A stretch of DNA of 64,000 nt. Origin: an uncultured Butyricicoccus sp. Its GTDB lineage: Bacteria; Bacillota; Clostridia; Oscillospirales; Butyricicoccaceae. Both the position numbers and the translations under genes were made by a program. The notes beneath the pieces are model-generated. The model ran no database searches, was not told where the DNA came from, and saw only the letters and a list, made by a program, of their open reading frames with translations. The DNA lies in NCBI RefSeq assembly GCF_944381005.1, contig NZ_CALWJM010000004.1, positions 1-64,000 on the forward strand. The letters run 5' to 3'. Below, in pieces: positions 48,263 through 57,277 of the stretch (positions are counted from its first letter, which is position 1; each line of letters starts with the position of its first letter).

Positions 48263-51025
48263 ATGAAAACCATGCTGGTACGGGAGCGTTATAAAGTAGT
48301 GCAGGTATGCGGCATGGAAACAAGTGGCGCAGGAGTATCAAGCATGGGAACAGCAATCTTTGTTCAAACAATGGGGAATGCAGGCGTGGAAGCAACTGAA
48401 ACGTACAAAAAATCGGGGGTGAGGACGGTGAAACACATGCGAAATATGTGGAGCGGCGCGGTAGTTGTGTTGTTGACCGTCCTGTGTATGGCGCTGTTGT
48501 GCCGTTCGATGCTTTTGGATTGCTGGTCGATTCTCTACAATGGATATGGACAACGTACCTATTTGACCGCTTCGGTGAATGGCAGTACAGTTAGCCTGCT
48601 TAGTCAGGAGGGCGACCGGTTTCGGTTGCTGCTCGCAACGCTGGACGGCAAACGCACACAAGAAAGAACGGTAGAGCTGCCTGTTTCAGCCACCCAATGT
48701 ATGCAGCCCGAATTGCACGTTTCACTTAGTGGAACGGCGTTCTTAACCGTTTACGAGGCCGCAGAGGGGCAGGGTGCAGGCTATCTTGCCTTGTATCGTC
48801 TGCCCGTTCAAGGTGTGCCAGAACGCTTGTTGTATGAACCTTGCTTGGGGCAAACAGTCAGTGAACGGCTCCGAAGTACTTATTTGAGTGGTATCACCGA
48901 GCGGGAAGGCAAGATTTCGTTTGCACTGGTGCAAGGCGAAAGTGCTACGGTGTATACTGGTGCACGCACACAGGGCGGTTTGGAGCGGCAGGAGCCTCAA
49001 AAAATGACCTATCTGGCAGATACGGCGGTGTTACCCGATGGTACCTTGATTTATGGTGGAACCGAATGGCTTATGTTGGATGGGCGGCGCTCGGCTTTTT
49101 CGGTCAGCGGTCGTATTATCACCTATTTGACCCAGACACAGGCTGGTTTGTACTATATTGACGGCATAAGTCAGAATGTCATGTACTGCGATGAAACCGC
49201 ATCGCAGACCATACAGGTTTTGAATTTGTCGGAACAAGCAGAACTGGATGGATTGACCAGTCTTTCGATTGCCGAGGATGGGAGTGTTTTGCTTTTGCGA
49301 AACGGCCATACCTTGGAACATGTGCGCCGGGACGGTGTGACTAATTTGACTGGCATGTTGTATCGCAGTCGTGCCGCTAGTATGGGTTTATTGATTGCGC
49401 TAACCGTGGCAACGATAGGAATTGCAGCTTTACTTTGGTATGTGTTGTGCGGCAGGCGGCATGGCTTTATGCCATTGGCAGTGCGGTGGGGTGTGTTATT
49501 AGCGCTGGCCGCAGTTGTGGCCGGTGCTGTGCTGAGTGAATTTGTCGTGCGTCCGATGGTGCAAAACAGTTTCGCGCGTGAAATGCAAAGTACACTGGCG
49601 AGCACCTCTGTGCTTGCAGTTGGACAGGGTGGTACGTCCGTACAGATAAGTACCCGCATGGAAACTGCTTTGTCCATTGTAGGCGATGGTTTTTATCAAG
49701 CCGCAAAGACTCATGTGTATCAAAAGGTGCAGGATGAGTGGCAAACCGTGGATGCACGGCAAAGTTTTCCGGCACGGTGTAACGCTCGATTGTCGTCTGG
49801 ATTTTCGGACGATTTGGCGGAGCAAGCCCTGCAAGCGGGCACTGCCTTTGCTGAGACAGACGAACAGTTTTGTTTTTGTCTGAATTGGCAGGGTAAGGTT
49901 TTACAGACTACGGTGCCCAGTCAGGCAATGACACAGGCAGTAGATGAAATGTGTATGCGCATCTATCAGCGCATATGGACGGCGCTTGCCCTGTTTTGGG
50001 CGCTTGCGGTGAGTGTGTTGGTGCTGGTGGGGCGGCAGCTATACCGCACAGGCCGTGCGATGGAACAGTTATCCGAAGGGCAAACCGATGTCTATTTATC
50101 TATGAAAACAGGGGATGAGTTGGAGGGGTTAGCGGCTTCGTTTAACAGTATGGTGCGTTCTATGTGCAAACAAGTACAGCACACCGAACATATGGTGCAG
50201 TCCTATCGGCGGTTTGTGCCCGAACGAGTATTGACCTTGCTTGGAAAATCTTCGGTGCTGGAAGTGGATAAACACACGACAGCCACGCGGCAGATGTCCA
50301 TTATGATGGTGTGGTTTACTTTTCCACAGCCTGTGTATGCGGGCGACACACGCACATTGTTTGACAGCATCAATGCCGTAATTGAACACACGGCGGCGAT
50401 TGCGGTGCGTAAAGGGGGCACGGTGTTCAATTTTGCCTATAATGGCTATGATGTAGTGCTGGAAAGCGACACGCGCAAGTTAGTCAGCACAGCGGTTGCG
50501 ATACAGCAGCAAGTGTTAGCACTCAATCGGCAGCGCCAAAAAAGCGGATTGCCCGAAGTGACGTTGCGCATTGCGCTGGATGTCGGTGAAGTGATACTGG
50601 GCATTGTCGGAGATGAAACACAGATGGAGCAGACCACGATTTCGGCAAGTTTTACGACAACACGTCACTTGATTGACCTGTGCAACCGATTGGAAGCGGG
50701 AATTTTGTGTACCGAACAGGTGATTGCAGGGGCAGAGGGATATGCCAGCCGTTATATGGGAAAGAGCACCTTGGACGGCAACCCGCTGCGCGTGTATGAA
50801 ATTTTCGATGGTGACCCATTTGCCGTGCGCCAGAGCAAGGAATATACAAGAGAGCGGTTTGCACAGGGGATTTTCACTCTATACAGTCGAGATTTTGCCG
50901 AGGCCAAGCGCATTTTTTTGGAATTGGTGCATGAAAATCCGCAAGATGGCGGTGCGCGGTATGCGCTGTATCAGGCAGACCGCTTGGAGAAACAGCCCGC
51001 GCAGACCGTCGGTTTGGAGTCCTGA
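48263..51025 (+). CDS. Membrane protein with HAMP and degenerate adenylate/guanylate cyclase-like domain
   Basis: The protein has 920 residues from the ATG at 48263 (GGAGAG upstream); a GTG at 48428 is an alternative. Hydrophobic segments lie at about 62-85, 375-397, 405-428 and 570-592. They bound a beta-rich outer region (about 90-370) and a second sensor region (430-565). HAMP follows (EQLSEGQTDVYLSMKTGDEL), then a class III cyclase-like domain (MSIMMVWFTFPQPV to MEQTTISAS). The usual metal-binding Asp of FADIxGFT is replaced (VWFTFPQPV), and the second Asp lies in a changed context (YNGYDVV). Catalysis is therefore doubtful. It could act as a membrane signal receiver or anchor for the injection machine. 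Confidence 0.8.
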   Translation: MKTMLVRERYKVVQVCGMETSGAGVSSMGTAIFVQTMGNAGVEATETYKKSGVRTVKHMRNMWSGAVVVLLTVLCMALLCRSMLLDCWSILYNGYGQRTYLTASVNGSTVSLLSQEGDRFRLLLATLDGKRTQERTVELPVSATQCMQPELHVSLSGTAFLTVYEAAEGQGAGYLALYRLPVQGVPERLLYEPCLGQTVSERLRSTYLSGITEREGKISFALVQGESATVYTGARTQGGLERQEPQKMTYLADTAVLPDGTLIYGGTEWLMLDGRRSAFSVSGRIITYLTQTQAGLYYIDGISQNVMYCDETASQTIQVLNLSEQAELDGLTSLSIAEDGSVLLLRNGHTLEHVRRDGVTNLTGMLYRSRAASMGLLIALTVATIGIAALLWYVLCGRRHGFMPLAVRWGVLLALAAVVAGAVLSEFVVRPMVQNSFAREMQSTLASTSVLAVGQGGTSVQISTRMETALSIVGDGFYQAAKTHVYQKVQDEWQTVDARQSFPARCNARLSSGFSDDLAEQALQAGTAFAETDEQFCFCLNWQGKVLQTTVPSQAMTQAVDEMCMRIYQRIWTALALFWALAVSVLVLVGRQLYRTGRAMEQLSEGQTDVYLSMKTGDELEGLAASFNSMVRSMCKQVQHTEHMVQSYRRFVPERVLTLLGKSSVLEVDKHTTATRQMSIMMVWFTFPQPVYAGDTRTLFDSINAVIEHTAAIAVRKGGTVFNFAYNGYDVVLESDTRKLVSTAVAIQQQVLALNRQRQKSGLPEVTLRIALDVGEVILGIVGDETQMEQTTISASFTTTRHLIDLCNRLEAGILCTEQVIAGAEGYASRYMGKSTLDGNPLRVYEIFDGDPFAVRQSKEYTRERFAQGIFTLYSRDFAEAKRIFLELVHENPQDGGARYALYQADRLEKQPAQTVGLES

Positions 51026-51052
51026 GTAGAGAGATAAGAGGAGGAACCGGTT

Positions 51053-53377
51053 TTGCTCAGTCATCTGATGACCCAGCTGATGCGGTCTTTTGGCATCTTT
51101 TTTCGTACCATTCGCGCGTTTGTGACCCGTCGCTTGGTAGGAATTTGGGCGCGTGTGCGACGTATGACCAATCTTTCCCGACAAGCCACGCGGATTGCAG
51201 CAGATTCCATGCAATCGGTCGTAGCACTTGCCAAGAAACCGTCGGGGCGCAGCGACTATATTGAAACCAAGCGCCTACTGATTGCCAAAAAGCTGCTATT
51301 ACTGCTGACCGTTGGACTAATTGCAGCCGCTTTGCTGGTTTACTTTGTGGTATGGCCGTTCGTGCTCAGCCATTTTTTGACCGCGCGGTTTTATGTTCAG
51401 GACAGCCGGATTGGTGCGTGGAGCGGCAGGGTGATTGTCTATTCTGATGAACAAAAAACCATACCACTTTATCAAGGCAAGCTGGTCGAGGGACTGTTGC
51501 AAGGCAAGGGTATCGAGTACGATGTACAAGGGATGCTGAGCTATGAAGGTTTTTTTGTAAATGGGGTGCGAGAGGGCAAAGGCACAGCCTATGAACAGAG
51601 AGTCATAGTGTATGAAGGCGACTTTTCCGCAGATGTCTACGAAGGTGTTGGCCGACGTTACGCCGACGGTATCTTGAACTATGAGGGTATGTTTTCAAAC
51701 GGTTTACCCAATGGGGAGGGCGTCTCATACTATGCTGACCGTACGATTCAATATAAAGGCAGTTTTGTGAATGGATTGTATGAAGGAACGGGTACAGCTT
51801 ATACCACATCTGGGCGCATGTGCTATCAGGGTTCTTTTGCGCAGGGGGTATACAATGGGCAAGGCAAACTATATCCAGCCCAAGGACAGCGTATCGAAGC
51901 GACATTTGCCGACGGACAACCCGACGGAACGATTGCATGGTACAAAGATAATGTGTTGTACTATCAAGGACAGGTAAAGGGGATGCAGCCGTCTGGGTAT
52001 GGCATACTGTATGCGCCAAGCGGTAAAACCATTTATCAGGGACAGATGGCAGATGGAACACTGGACGGAGAATGGCTGGTCAACCAGACCGCAGATGATT
52101 TGCGCGCTGCACTGGGAGAACAGACAATCACCGAGTATTCGGATGTTTTGGGTGGTTTTGTGGTTTCTGCACCTGCAATCGGGCTTGCGGTGCTGTGCAG
52201 CTATCAGACGGAAGAGCAGCAAGCAATGGTGCGGGCAGTTTACCTGGCGCAGCCACAGCAAAAAAATGTTTGTCTGCTTCCGGGACAGGATTTTGTGGCA
52301 TTGGACGCATGGGGCACGTCAGCCGCACACACGCGCACTTTTTCGCCCATTCCGGGTATATCATTGACGGCGGGAAGCTATCAAAGTAAGCGCTATACAC
52401 GGGAAACCTGTCAAGCGGAAGTATTGTACAAGGAACAAGAGCTAGTCTTGCTTATGTGGAGCAAAACGGGTACAAACACTGGTCAAAGCAGCAATGCTGC
52501 CAGTGTGTCAAAAGATGATGTACAAATGAACCAAAGCGAGCAGGAGCGACTGGAAACTTTTTTAGCTTCATTAGACCAGATGGACGTGCCGCAAGAAACC
52601 GTGCTGCAAAATCTATATTACGGTAATACCGCACTTTCCCACGCGTTTTCAGGTTGTCAGACTGCAGAACAGGCGGCGGATGTACTGGATGCTCTGTGTG
52701 ATTATTGGGTCAGTGCTGAAAAACGGTTGGGACTGGAGCAAAACCGCGAACGTACACAGACATTATTGGAAGATGAACGGGCTTCGCTTGCGCGCGGCAC
52801 AGGAGATGCACAGGCGGTTGAACAGTTGACTGCACAAGTGCAAACATTGGACAGCGCAATCAATCAGTGTATCAGTCAGATGGCAAAAGCCAGTATACAG
52901 GCGCAGACGGCGGGCGGTGCAGACCCTCAGAATCTTGCCCTGTCCGGTTTGGCAGCTTTGTTCCATCCGGCAGCACTTGATGTGCAGGAATTGTCGTTGG
53001 TGGCGACGGCATATGCACAGAGTCAAGCCACATCCGAACAGCAAGTGGATGGGCCAGCCATTGCGCTTTCAGTCAAAACAGCGCTCACCGACCTGACCAC
53101 GGCATATAGTGCTGTGCAGAGTGCGCGTACAGCCTGTGAAACAGCGGTCAGTACATCCAGCCAAGCGGCCGGGATGTATGCAATGGGGCAGACGGGCAAG
53201 TCCGAATGGTATCAGGCGCTTTCTGCGCAAGAGGATGCACAAACTGCATTATGTGAGGCGGTCGGGGCATTTGTGAAGCAAGCCAATGCCCTCAACCAGT
53301 TGACGGGCGGCTGGGTTTGCCGCACGCAAGATTGGTTGACCGATGAACTGGAACCATTTTATACACCGTCGGAATGA
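51053..53377 (+). CDS. Membrane-anchored MORN-repeat protein
   Basis: The protein has 774 residues from a TTG at 51053 with GGAGGA nine bases upstream. A basic, helical N-terminus is followed by one transmembrane helix (about 83-106). About nine MORN-type repeats then follow (about 135-345; for example LVEGLLQGKGIEYDVQGMLS and SFVNGLYEGTGTAYTTSG). The rest has an unknown beta-rich domain (about 360-460) and a C-terminal helical region with coiled coil (about 560-640). MORN repeats often bind membranes or proteins. The helix orientation by charge suggests repeats outside or in the spore-facing side. Its position between the cyclase-like and cap genes suggests a role in tethering or controlling the injection system. 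Confidence 0.8.
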   Translation: MLSHLMTQLMRSFGIFFRTIRAFVTRRLVGIWARVRRMTNLSRQATRIAADSMQSVVALAKKPSGRSDYIETKRLLIAKKLLLLLTVGLIAAALLVYFVVWPFVLSHFLTARFYVQDSRIGAWSGRVIVYSDEQKTIPLYQGKLVEGLLQGKGIEYDVQGMLSYEGFFVNGVREGKGTAYEQRVIVYEGDFSADVYEGVGRRYADGILNYEGMFSNGLPNGEGVSYYADRTIQYKGSFVNGLYEGTGTAYTTSGRMCYQGSFAQGVYNGQGKLYPAQGQRIEATFADGQPDGTIAWYKDNVLYYQGQVKGMQPSGYGILYAPSGKTIYQGQMADGTLDGEWLVNQTADDLRAALGEQTITEYSDVLGGFVVSAPAIGLAVLCSYQTEEQQAMVRAVYLAQPQQKNVCLLPGQDFVALDAWGTSAAHTRTFSPIPGISLTAGSYQSKRYTRETCQAEVLYKEQELVLLMWSKTGTNTGQSSNAASVSKDDVQMNQSEQERLETFLASLDQMDVPQETVLQNLYYGNTALSHAFSGCQTAEQAADVLDALCDYWVSAEKRLGLEQNRERTQTLLEDERASLARGTGDAQAVEQLTAQVQTLDSAINQCISQMAKASIQAQTAGGADPQNLALSGLAALFHPAALDVQELSLVATAYAQSQATSEQQVDGPAIALSVKTALTDLTTAYSAVQSARTACETAVSTSSQAAGMYAMGQTGKSEWYQALSAQEDAQTALCEAVGAFVKQANALNQLTGGWVCRTQDWLTDELEPFYTPSE

Positions 53378-53396
53378 AGAGAGAAAAGGGAACAGT

Positions 53397-53984
53397 ATGG
53401 CTGATTATACAGCGATTGTAGAAGCTGGGAATGCGTTGGTAGAATTGCTGCGCGCACAATTAACACCCGAACCACTGGCCAATCGGGACACGATTGCGCT
53501 GTGTTCGCCTTATGAGAGTGCAGCACATCAACTGACCGTGCATTTATACCATATAGAAGAGGAAAACCACAGTATGACCAGTGGGTATGAAACGGTAGGG
53601 CAGACGTTGCAGCGGCGAAGCCCGGTACAGATGCTGCTGCGCTATCTGGTGACCGCACATTCACAAGCGCCTGTTCCATTGCGGGAGGCAGACCAGCATC
53701 GCATTATCGGTGCGGCAATCCAGACGGTACGAGATTATCCGGTCATTCCGATGCAGTATTTAAGCGGCTCCTTGGCAGAGGAACGCGCACAGCTACATAT
53801 TTTAATGGAGCGCGTACCGATGGAGCACATGTTAAAAATGTGGAATCAAACGACCAAGGATTATAAACTGTCCTTTGTGGTGCAGATGACCGGTGTAAAC
53901 ATTGCTTCTAAGCGGGAACGCACAATTTCTCGCGTTACCGACCTGACCGTACAAACCCGTCCAATATCGGGAGGCGGGCTATGA
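53397..53984 (+). CDS. eCIS cap / tail terminator protein, DUF4255 (Afp16-like)
   Basis: The protein has 195 residues. DYTAIVEAGNALVELLRAQL, then LTVHLYHIEEENHSMTSG and MLLRYLVTAHSQ are typical of DUF4255 (Pvc16 N-terminal) proteins. These form the ring that caps the distal end of tube and sheath and fixes the final length. The ATG at 53397 follows AAAAGGG. It overlaps the next start by four bases. Confidence 0.92.
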   Translation: MADYTAIVEAGNALVELLRAQLTPEPLANRDTIALCSPYESAAHQLTVHLYHIEEENHSMTSGYETVGQTLQRRSPVQMLLRYLVTAHSQAPVPLREADQHRIIGAAIQTVRDYPVIPMQYLSGSLAEERAQLHILMERVPMEHMLKMWNQTTKDYKLSFVVQMTGVNIASKRERTISRVTDLTVQTRPISGGGL

Positions 53985-54736
53985 TACGGCGGCGGGTCAG
54001 TGCGGTGGTTCGCTTGTGGGATGGCTTTTTGGGACAGGCCGTAGAAGGAGCGCAAGTACAATGTCAAATAGATGGTATGATGTACAAGCCAATTTGTAAG
54101 CCGGGGGGTTACTTGGTTTGGACAGACCTTGCCAACGGCACACATACTTTGTCGATTACATTGGCTGGATTCGAGCCACAGACACTGATATTTTCTACCA
54201 GTTCCCATGATTTTTTCAATGGCTGCATGGTGCTCAAGCCAGACCGCACCCGATACCCAGTGCGCGGCATGGTTACACAGCTGGATTTGTGCTTACAAGT
54301 GAATGATAAACCATTGGCACAAGAAAAATTTTGGTTGTGCATATCCAATAGCCCTATGATGAAAATTGCACAGGATATTGCGACAGCCGGTAGCGACACC
54401 GTGCGACTGTTTTGCAACTGCCGAACGGCTGCACTGGCGTTGCCCATGCCGTTTTTGCTCGATGCGCTTCAAAATCCCGAACTGGTTTTGCTGTGTACAT
54501 GGGATGGGCAAACCGGACGGCTGCAAACACCACTGGTGCACAGCCACCGACGCGGCAGCACATTGTTTGTCGCCCAGCAGTATCAGACCGATGAACAGGG
54601 CAAGGCTTGTATCTGGCTGCGTGAGCCGGGACACGTGTTGGTTTACCAGAACGAGCGGGTATACGCGCTGACCCTCATGCAAGGGCAGAACACTTGCACA
54701 CTAGATGTATCGTTACGCGCAGAAAGGAAGGATTGA
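53981..54736 (+). CDS. eCIS-associated beta-sandwich (carboxypeptidase regulatory-like) protein
   Basis: The protein has 251 residues. Residues 1-75 read VRLWDGFLGQAVEGAQVQCQ, then KPGGYLVWTDLANGTHTLSI, the pattern of a carboxypeptidase-regulatory-like beta-sandwich. A second domain of about 170 residues is unassigned. Similar two-domain proteins lie between the cap and PAAR genes in other eCIS clusters. It might coat the particle, aid loading or be a cargo. No catalytic motif is visible, so a toxin role is not supported. Confidence 0.6.
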   Translation: MIRRRVSAVVRLWDGFLGQAVEGAQVQCQIDGMMYKPICKPGGYLVWTDLANGTHTLSITLAGFEPQTLIFSTSSHDFFNGCMVLKPDRTRYPVRGMVTQLDLCLQVNDKPLAQEKFWLCISNSPMMKIAQDIATAGSDTVRLFCNCRTAALALPMPFLLDALQNPELVLLCTWDGQTGRLQTPLVHSHRRGSTLFVAQQYQTDEQGKACIWLREPGHVLVYQNERVYALTLMQGQNTCTLDVSLRAERKD

Positions 54737-54737
54737 A

Positions 54738-55115
54738 ATGGCCAATCCGGTCACGGTAACGGCGGTTTGTACCTGTTCTTTTGGCACGTTGCCAGCAATG
54801 TTGCCGGTCAATTCACAGAACTCCGTGTACCTGTGCAATTTGATGGCTGCCACCATTATGGACAATCATTGTCCCAGCTTTGGGATGTGCAATTGTCCGA
54901 GCAATCCGGCAGTCATGGCGGCGACTGCGGCGGCGATGGGGGTATTTACGCCCAGTGCGTGTACGCCTGTAACATTGACACCGTGGGCGCCCGGCGTGCC
55001 CAAAGTTTTGATTTGTGGAAAGCCGCTGCTTCAAGATACCAGTAAACTAAATTGTATGTATGGTGGAGTGATTACTGTCAGTTTCACACCAGCAAAAACT
55101 ATTCAAACACCATAA
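54738..55115 (+). CDS. PAAR-like spike-tip protein (DUF4280)
   Basis: The protein has 125 residues from the ATG at 54738 (AAGGAAGG upstream). VTAVCTCSFGTLPAMLPV, a central NHCPSFGMCNCPSNP and a final Cys-containing CMYGGVITVSF follow the DUF4280 pattern. These PAAR-like proteins form a sharp cone on the central spike and can carry effectors. The several Cys residues (CTC, CNC) probably bind metal in the tip. No effector is fused. Confidence 0.9.
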   Translation: MANPVTVTAVCTCSFGTLPAMLPVNSQNSVYLCNLMAATIMDNHCPSFGMCNCPSNPAVMAATAAAMGVFTPSACTPVTLTPWAPGVPKVLICGKPLLQDTSKLNCMYGGVITVSFTPAKTIQTP

Positions 55116-55135
55116 TTAAAAGGAAGGAGATAAAA

Positions 55136-57277
55136 ATGCAGGGGCAATCCGTGGAACCAAACAAGGGATATCAGACCCAGTGGGAATTGCTGTGTGATTT
55201 GTTTGTGTGGCTGGATGTAACCCTATATTTTTATTATGTGCATCATCAATGGCTTGGGCCGTCCAGTGAGATGAAAAATATGCTTGGAACGGTCGTGACG
55301 CGCGAGGAATTTGAATATCAGTTGTCCAAAGCGGCACAATGTGGTTTGTGTGACCAAGTATGTCCAGAGGAGACAGAACAGATAGAACAGGTATGGCAAA
55401 CCATTGCGCGACGGCTTCAATATACCGATTACACCAAAATGCCGCTGCTTCAATTGTTTGAACGGTTTGGGCTGGATGCGTTTGTACAACAGTGTGTGAT
55501 ACTGGCTTACGCCGTTGTACTTGACCGCAAATATGAAAAGTTGCTGGCGTATTTGCAGGATGATATGACACACAAAACCTTGGGTACGGCATTGGCTGTG
55601 CAATTGTTTTTGCCGCGCGGCGGCAATATGGAGCAGTTTTTGATGTATTTTCATCGGACTGTGCCCGGAAAGGAATTGTTTGAACCCGATGCCCTTACAC
55701 AAGGTATGCTTGTATTACGGCCAATGGTGTTGTCTTATTTATCCACCGGTCGTGTAGAGACTCTGCCCGGAATGGTATATTTTGATGGTGCGATACAGCG
55801 GCCACCCGAACCACTCTTGGTGCAGCATACGGTGGCAAACTGGTTGGACATGCAAATCCGGGAACAGGATTGCGGTGTAGTTTGTCTGTTGGGAGCATCT
55901 GGAAGCGGCAAGCGGTTTCAAATCGAGCATCTGTTTTCACGTCATCAAGCGCGGGGGATTTTTTGGACATTTGACCAGCAGGAATGGCGTACACAGGCCG
56001 AACAAGCGGCGTTAGCAGCGCGGTTGCAGGGCGCATATCTTTGCATATGCCGGTTGGAAACGCGCACTGAAAATGGAGAAAGGATAGCGGTAGAAACCGA
56101 TATTTTACAAGCGCTTAGTCGTTTGGATACCGGAAAACGGCCTTTGTTTTGGCTATCCGAGCGACCAATTCACATACAGTTACCACATTTTGTGACCCAG
56201 CACATTCCAGAATTGACCGAACAGGAACGAATGACTTTGTTTCAAGCGCATCTAGGCGCATACCCGTTGGGACAAGATGTTGCTCTTTGTGAACTTGCGG
56301 CAAAGTTTGTTCTTTGTCCGCGTCAAATTGGTGCAGCATGTGAACAGGCAATTGGATTGGCGCGGCAGTCGAATCCAGCGGTTGTGGATAGTGCGGCGCT
56401 GCATCAGGCGTGTTATCAGCAGTTGGTGCATCGTCTGCATACCTTAGCACAGCGCGTTCCGGCTGCTTATACATGGGAGGATGTGGTATTGCCGCCCGCC
56501 CATAAGCGGCTGATGCAGCAGGCGTGCAGCCATGTCCAGTATCGCTATGAAGTCTATACTACATGGGGATTTGCAGATAAAGTCCCCTATGGACGAGGAC
56601 TGTGTATGCTGTTTGCAGGTGCACCGGGCACAGGCAAAACGATGTGTGCACAAGTGATTGCAAATACCTTACATATGGAGTTATATCAAATCAATCTGTC
56701 TCAAATTGTCAGTAAATACATTGGTGAGACCGAAAAGAATTTACAGGCGGTGTTTGAGGAAGCAAAACACGCAAATGCAATCTTGTTTTTTGATGAGTGT
56801 GATGCCATCTTTGGTAAGCGCAGCGAAGTCAAAGATTCACACGACCGTAATGCCAATATCGAAGTGGCCTATCTGTTGCAGCAGATAGAAGCGTATGACG
56901 GCGTGTGTATTTTGGCAACCAATTTCATCGGTAATATAGATGCCGCTTTTTTGCGGCGTATTTCCTATATCATTCATTTTCCTATGCCAGATGTCGGTAT
57001 GCGTGAACAAATTTACCAGCGTATGATGCCCAAAGGAGCACCAGTTGCAGATGATATTGATTGGAAGTTCTTGGCACAGACCTTTGAATTGTCCGGTGGC
57101 CATATCAAAAACATTGTGTTGGTTGCGGCGTTTATGGCTGCCGAGCAAGGGCAACCGATTTCCATGCGGCATTTGCTACGCGCAGCAGTAGGAGAGATGA
57201 AAAAACATGAAATCGTCGTTGTGCGCGAGTCCCTACGCGAATATGCCGATTTGCTGGAGGAGGAAACATCCCAATGA
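55136..57277 (+). CDS. eCIS AAA+ ATPase (Afp15-like)
   Basis: The protein has 713 residues from the ATG at 55136 (GGAAGGAG upstream). A first nucleotide-binding-like region (LLGASGSGKRFQIEHLF, about 250) is degenerate and lacks a good Walker B. The second is a full AAA+ module: GAPGTGKTMCAQVIANTL (about 500), LFFDECDAIFGKR (about 555) and ATNFIGNIDAAFLRRISY. AAA+ ATPases of eCIS clusters help assembly or cargo loading and are absent from the phage tails they resemble. It overlaps the final gene of the cluster by four bases. Confidence 0.92.
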   Translation: MQGQSVEPNKGYQTQWELLCDLFVWLDVTLYFYYVHHQWLGPSSEMKNMLGTVVTREEFEYQLSKAAQCGLCDQVCPEETEQIEQVWQTIARRLQYTDYTKMPLLQLFERFGLDAFVQQCVILAYAVVLDRKYEKLLAYLQDDMTHKTLGTALAVQLFLPRGGNMEQFLMYFHRTVPGKELFEPDALTQGMLVLRPMVLSYLSTGRVETLPGMVYFDGAIQRPPEPLLVQHTVANWLDMQIREQDCGVVCLLGASGSGKRFQIEHLFSRHQARGIFWTFDQQEWRTQAEQAALAARLQGAYLCICRLETRTENGERIAVETDILQALSRLDTGKRPLFWLSERPIHIQLPHFVTQHIPELTEQERMTLFQAHLGAYPLGQDVALCELAAKFVLCPRQIGAACEQAIGLARQSNPAVVDSAALHQACYQQLVHRLHTLAQRVPAAYTWEDVVLPPAHKRLMQQACSHVQYRYEVYTTWGFADKVPYGRGLCMLFAGAPGTGKTMCAQVIANTLHMELYQINLSQIVSKYIGETEKNLQAVFEEAKHANAILFFDECDAIFGKRSEVKDSHDRNANIEVAYLLQQIEAYDGVCILATNFIGNIDAAFLRRISYIIHFPMPDVGMREQIYQRMMPKGAPVADDIDWKFLAQTFELSGGHIKNIVLVAAFMAAEQGQPISMRHLLRAAVGEMKKHEIVVVRESLREYADLLEEETSQ

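Noticed and set aside
48263..51025. Active adenylate cyclase
   Set aside because: The metal-binding signature is missing in the first motif and altered in the second.
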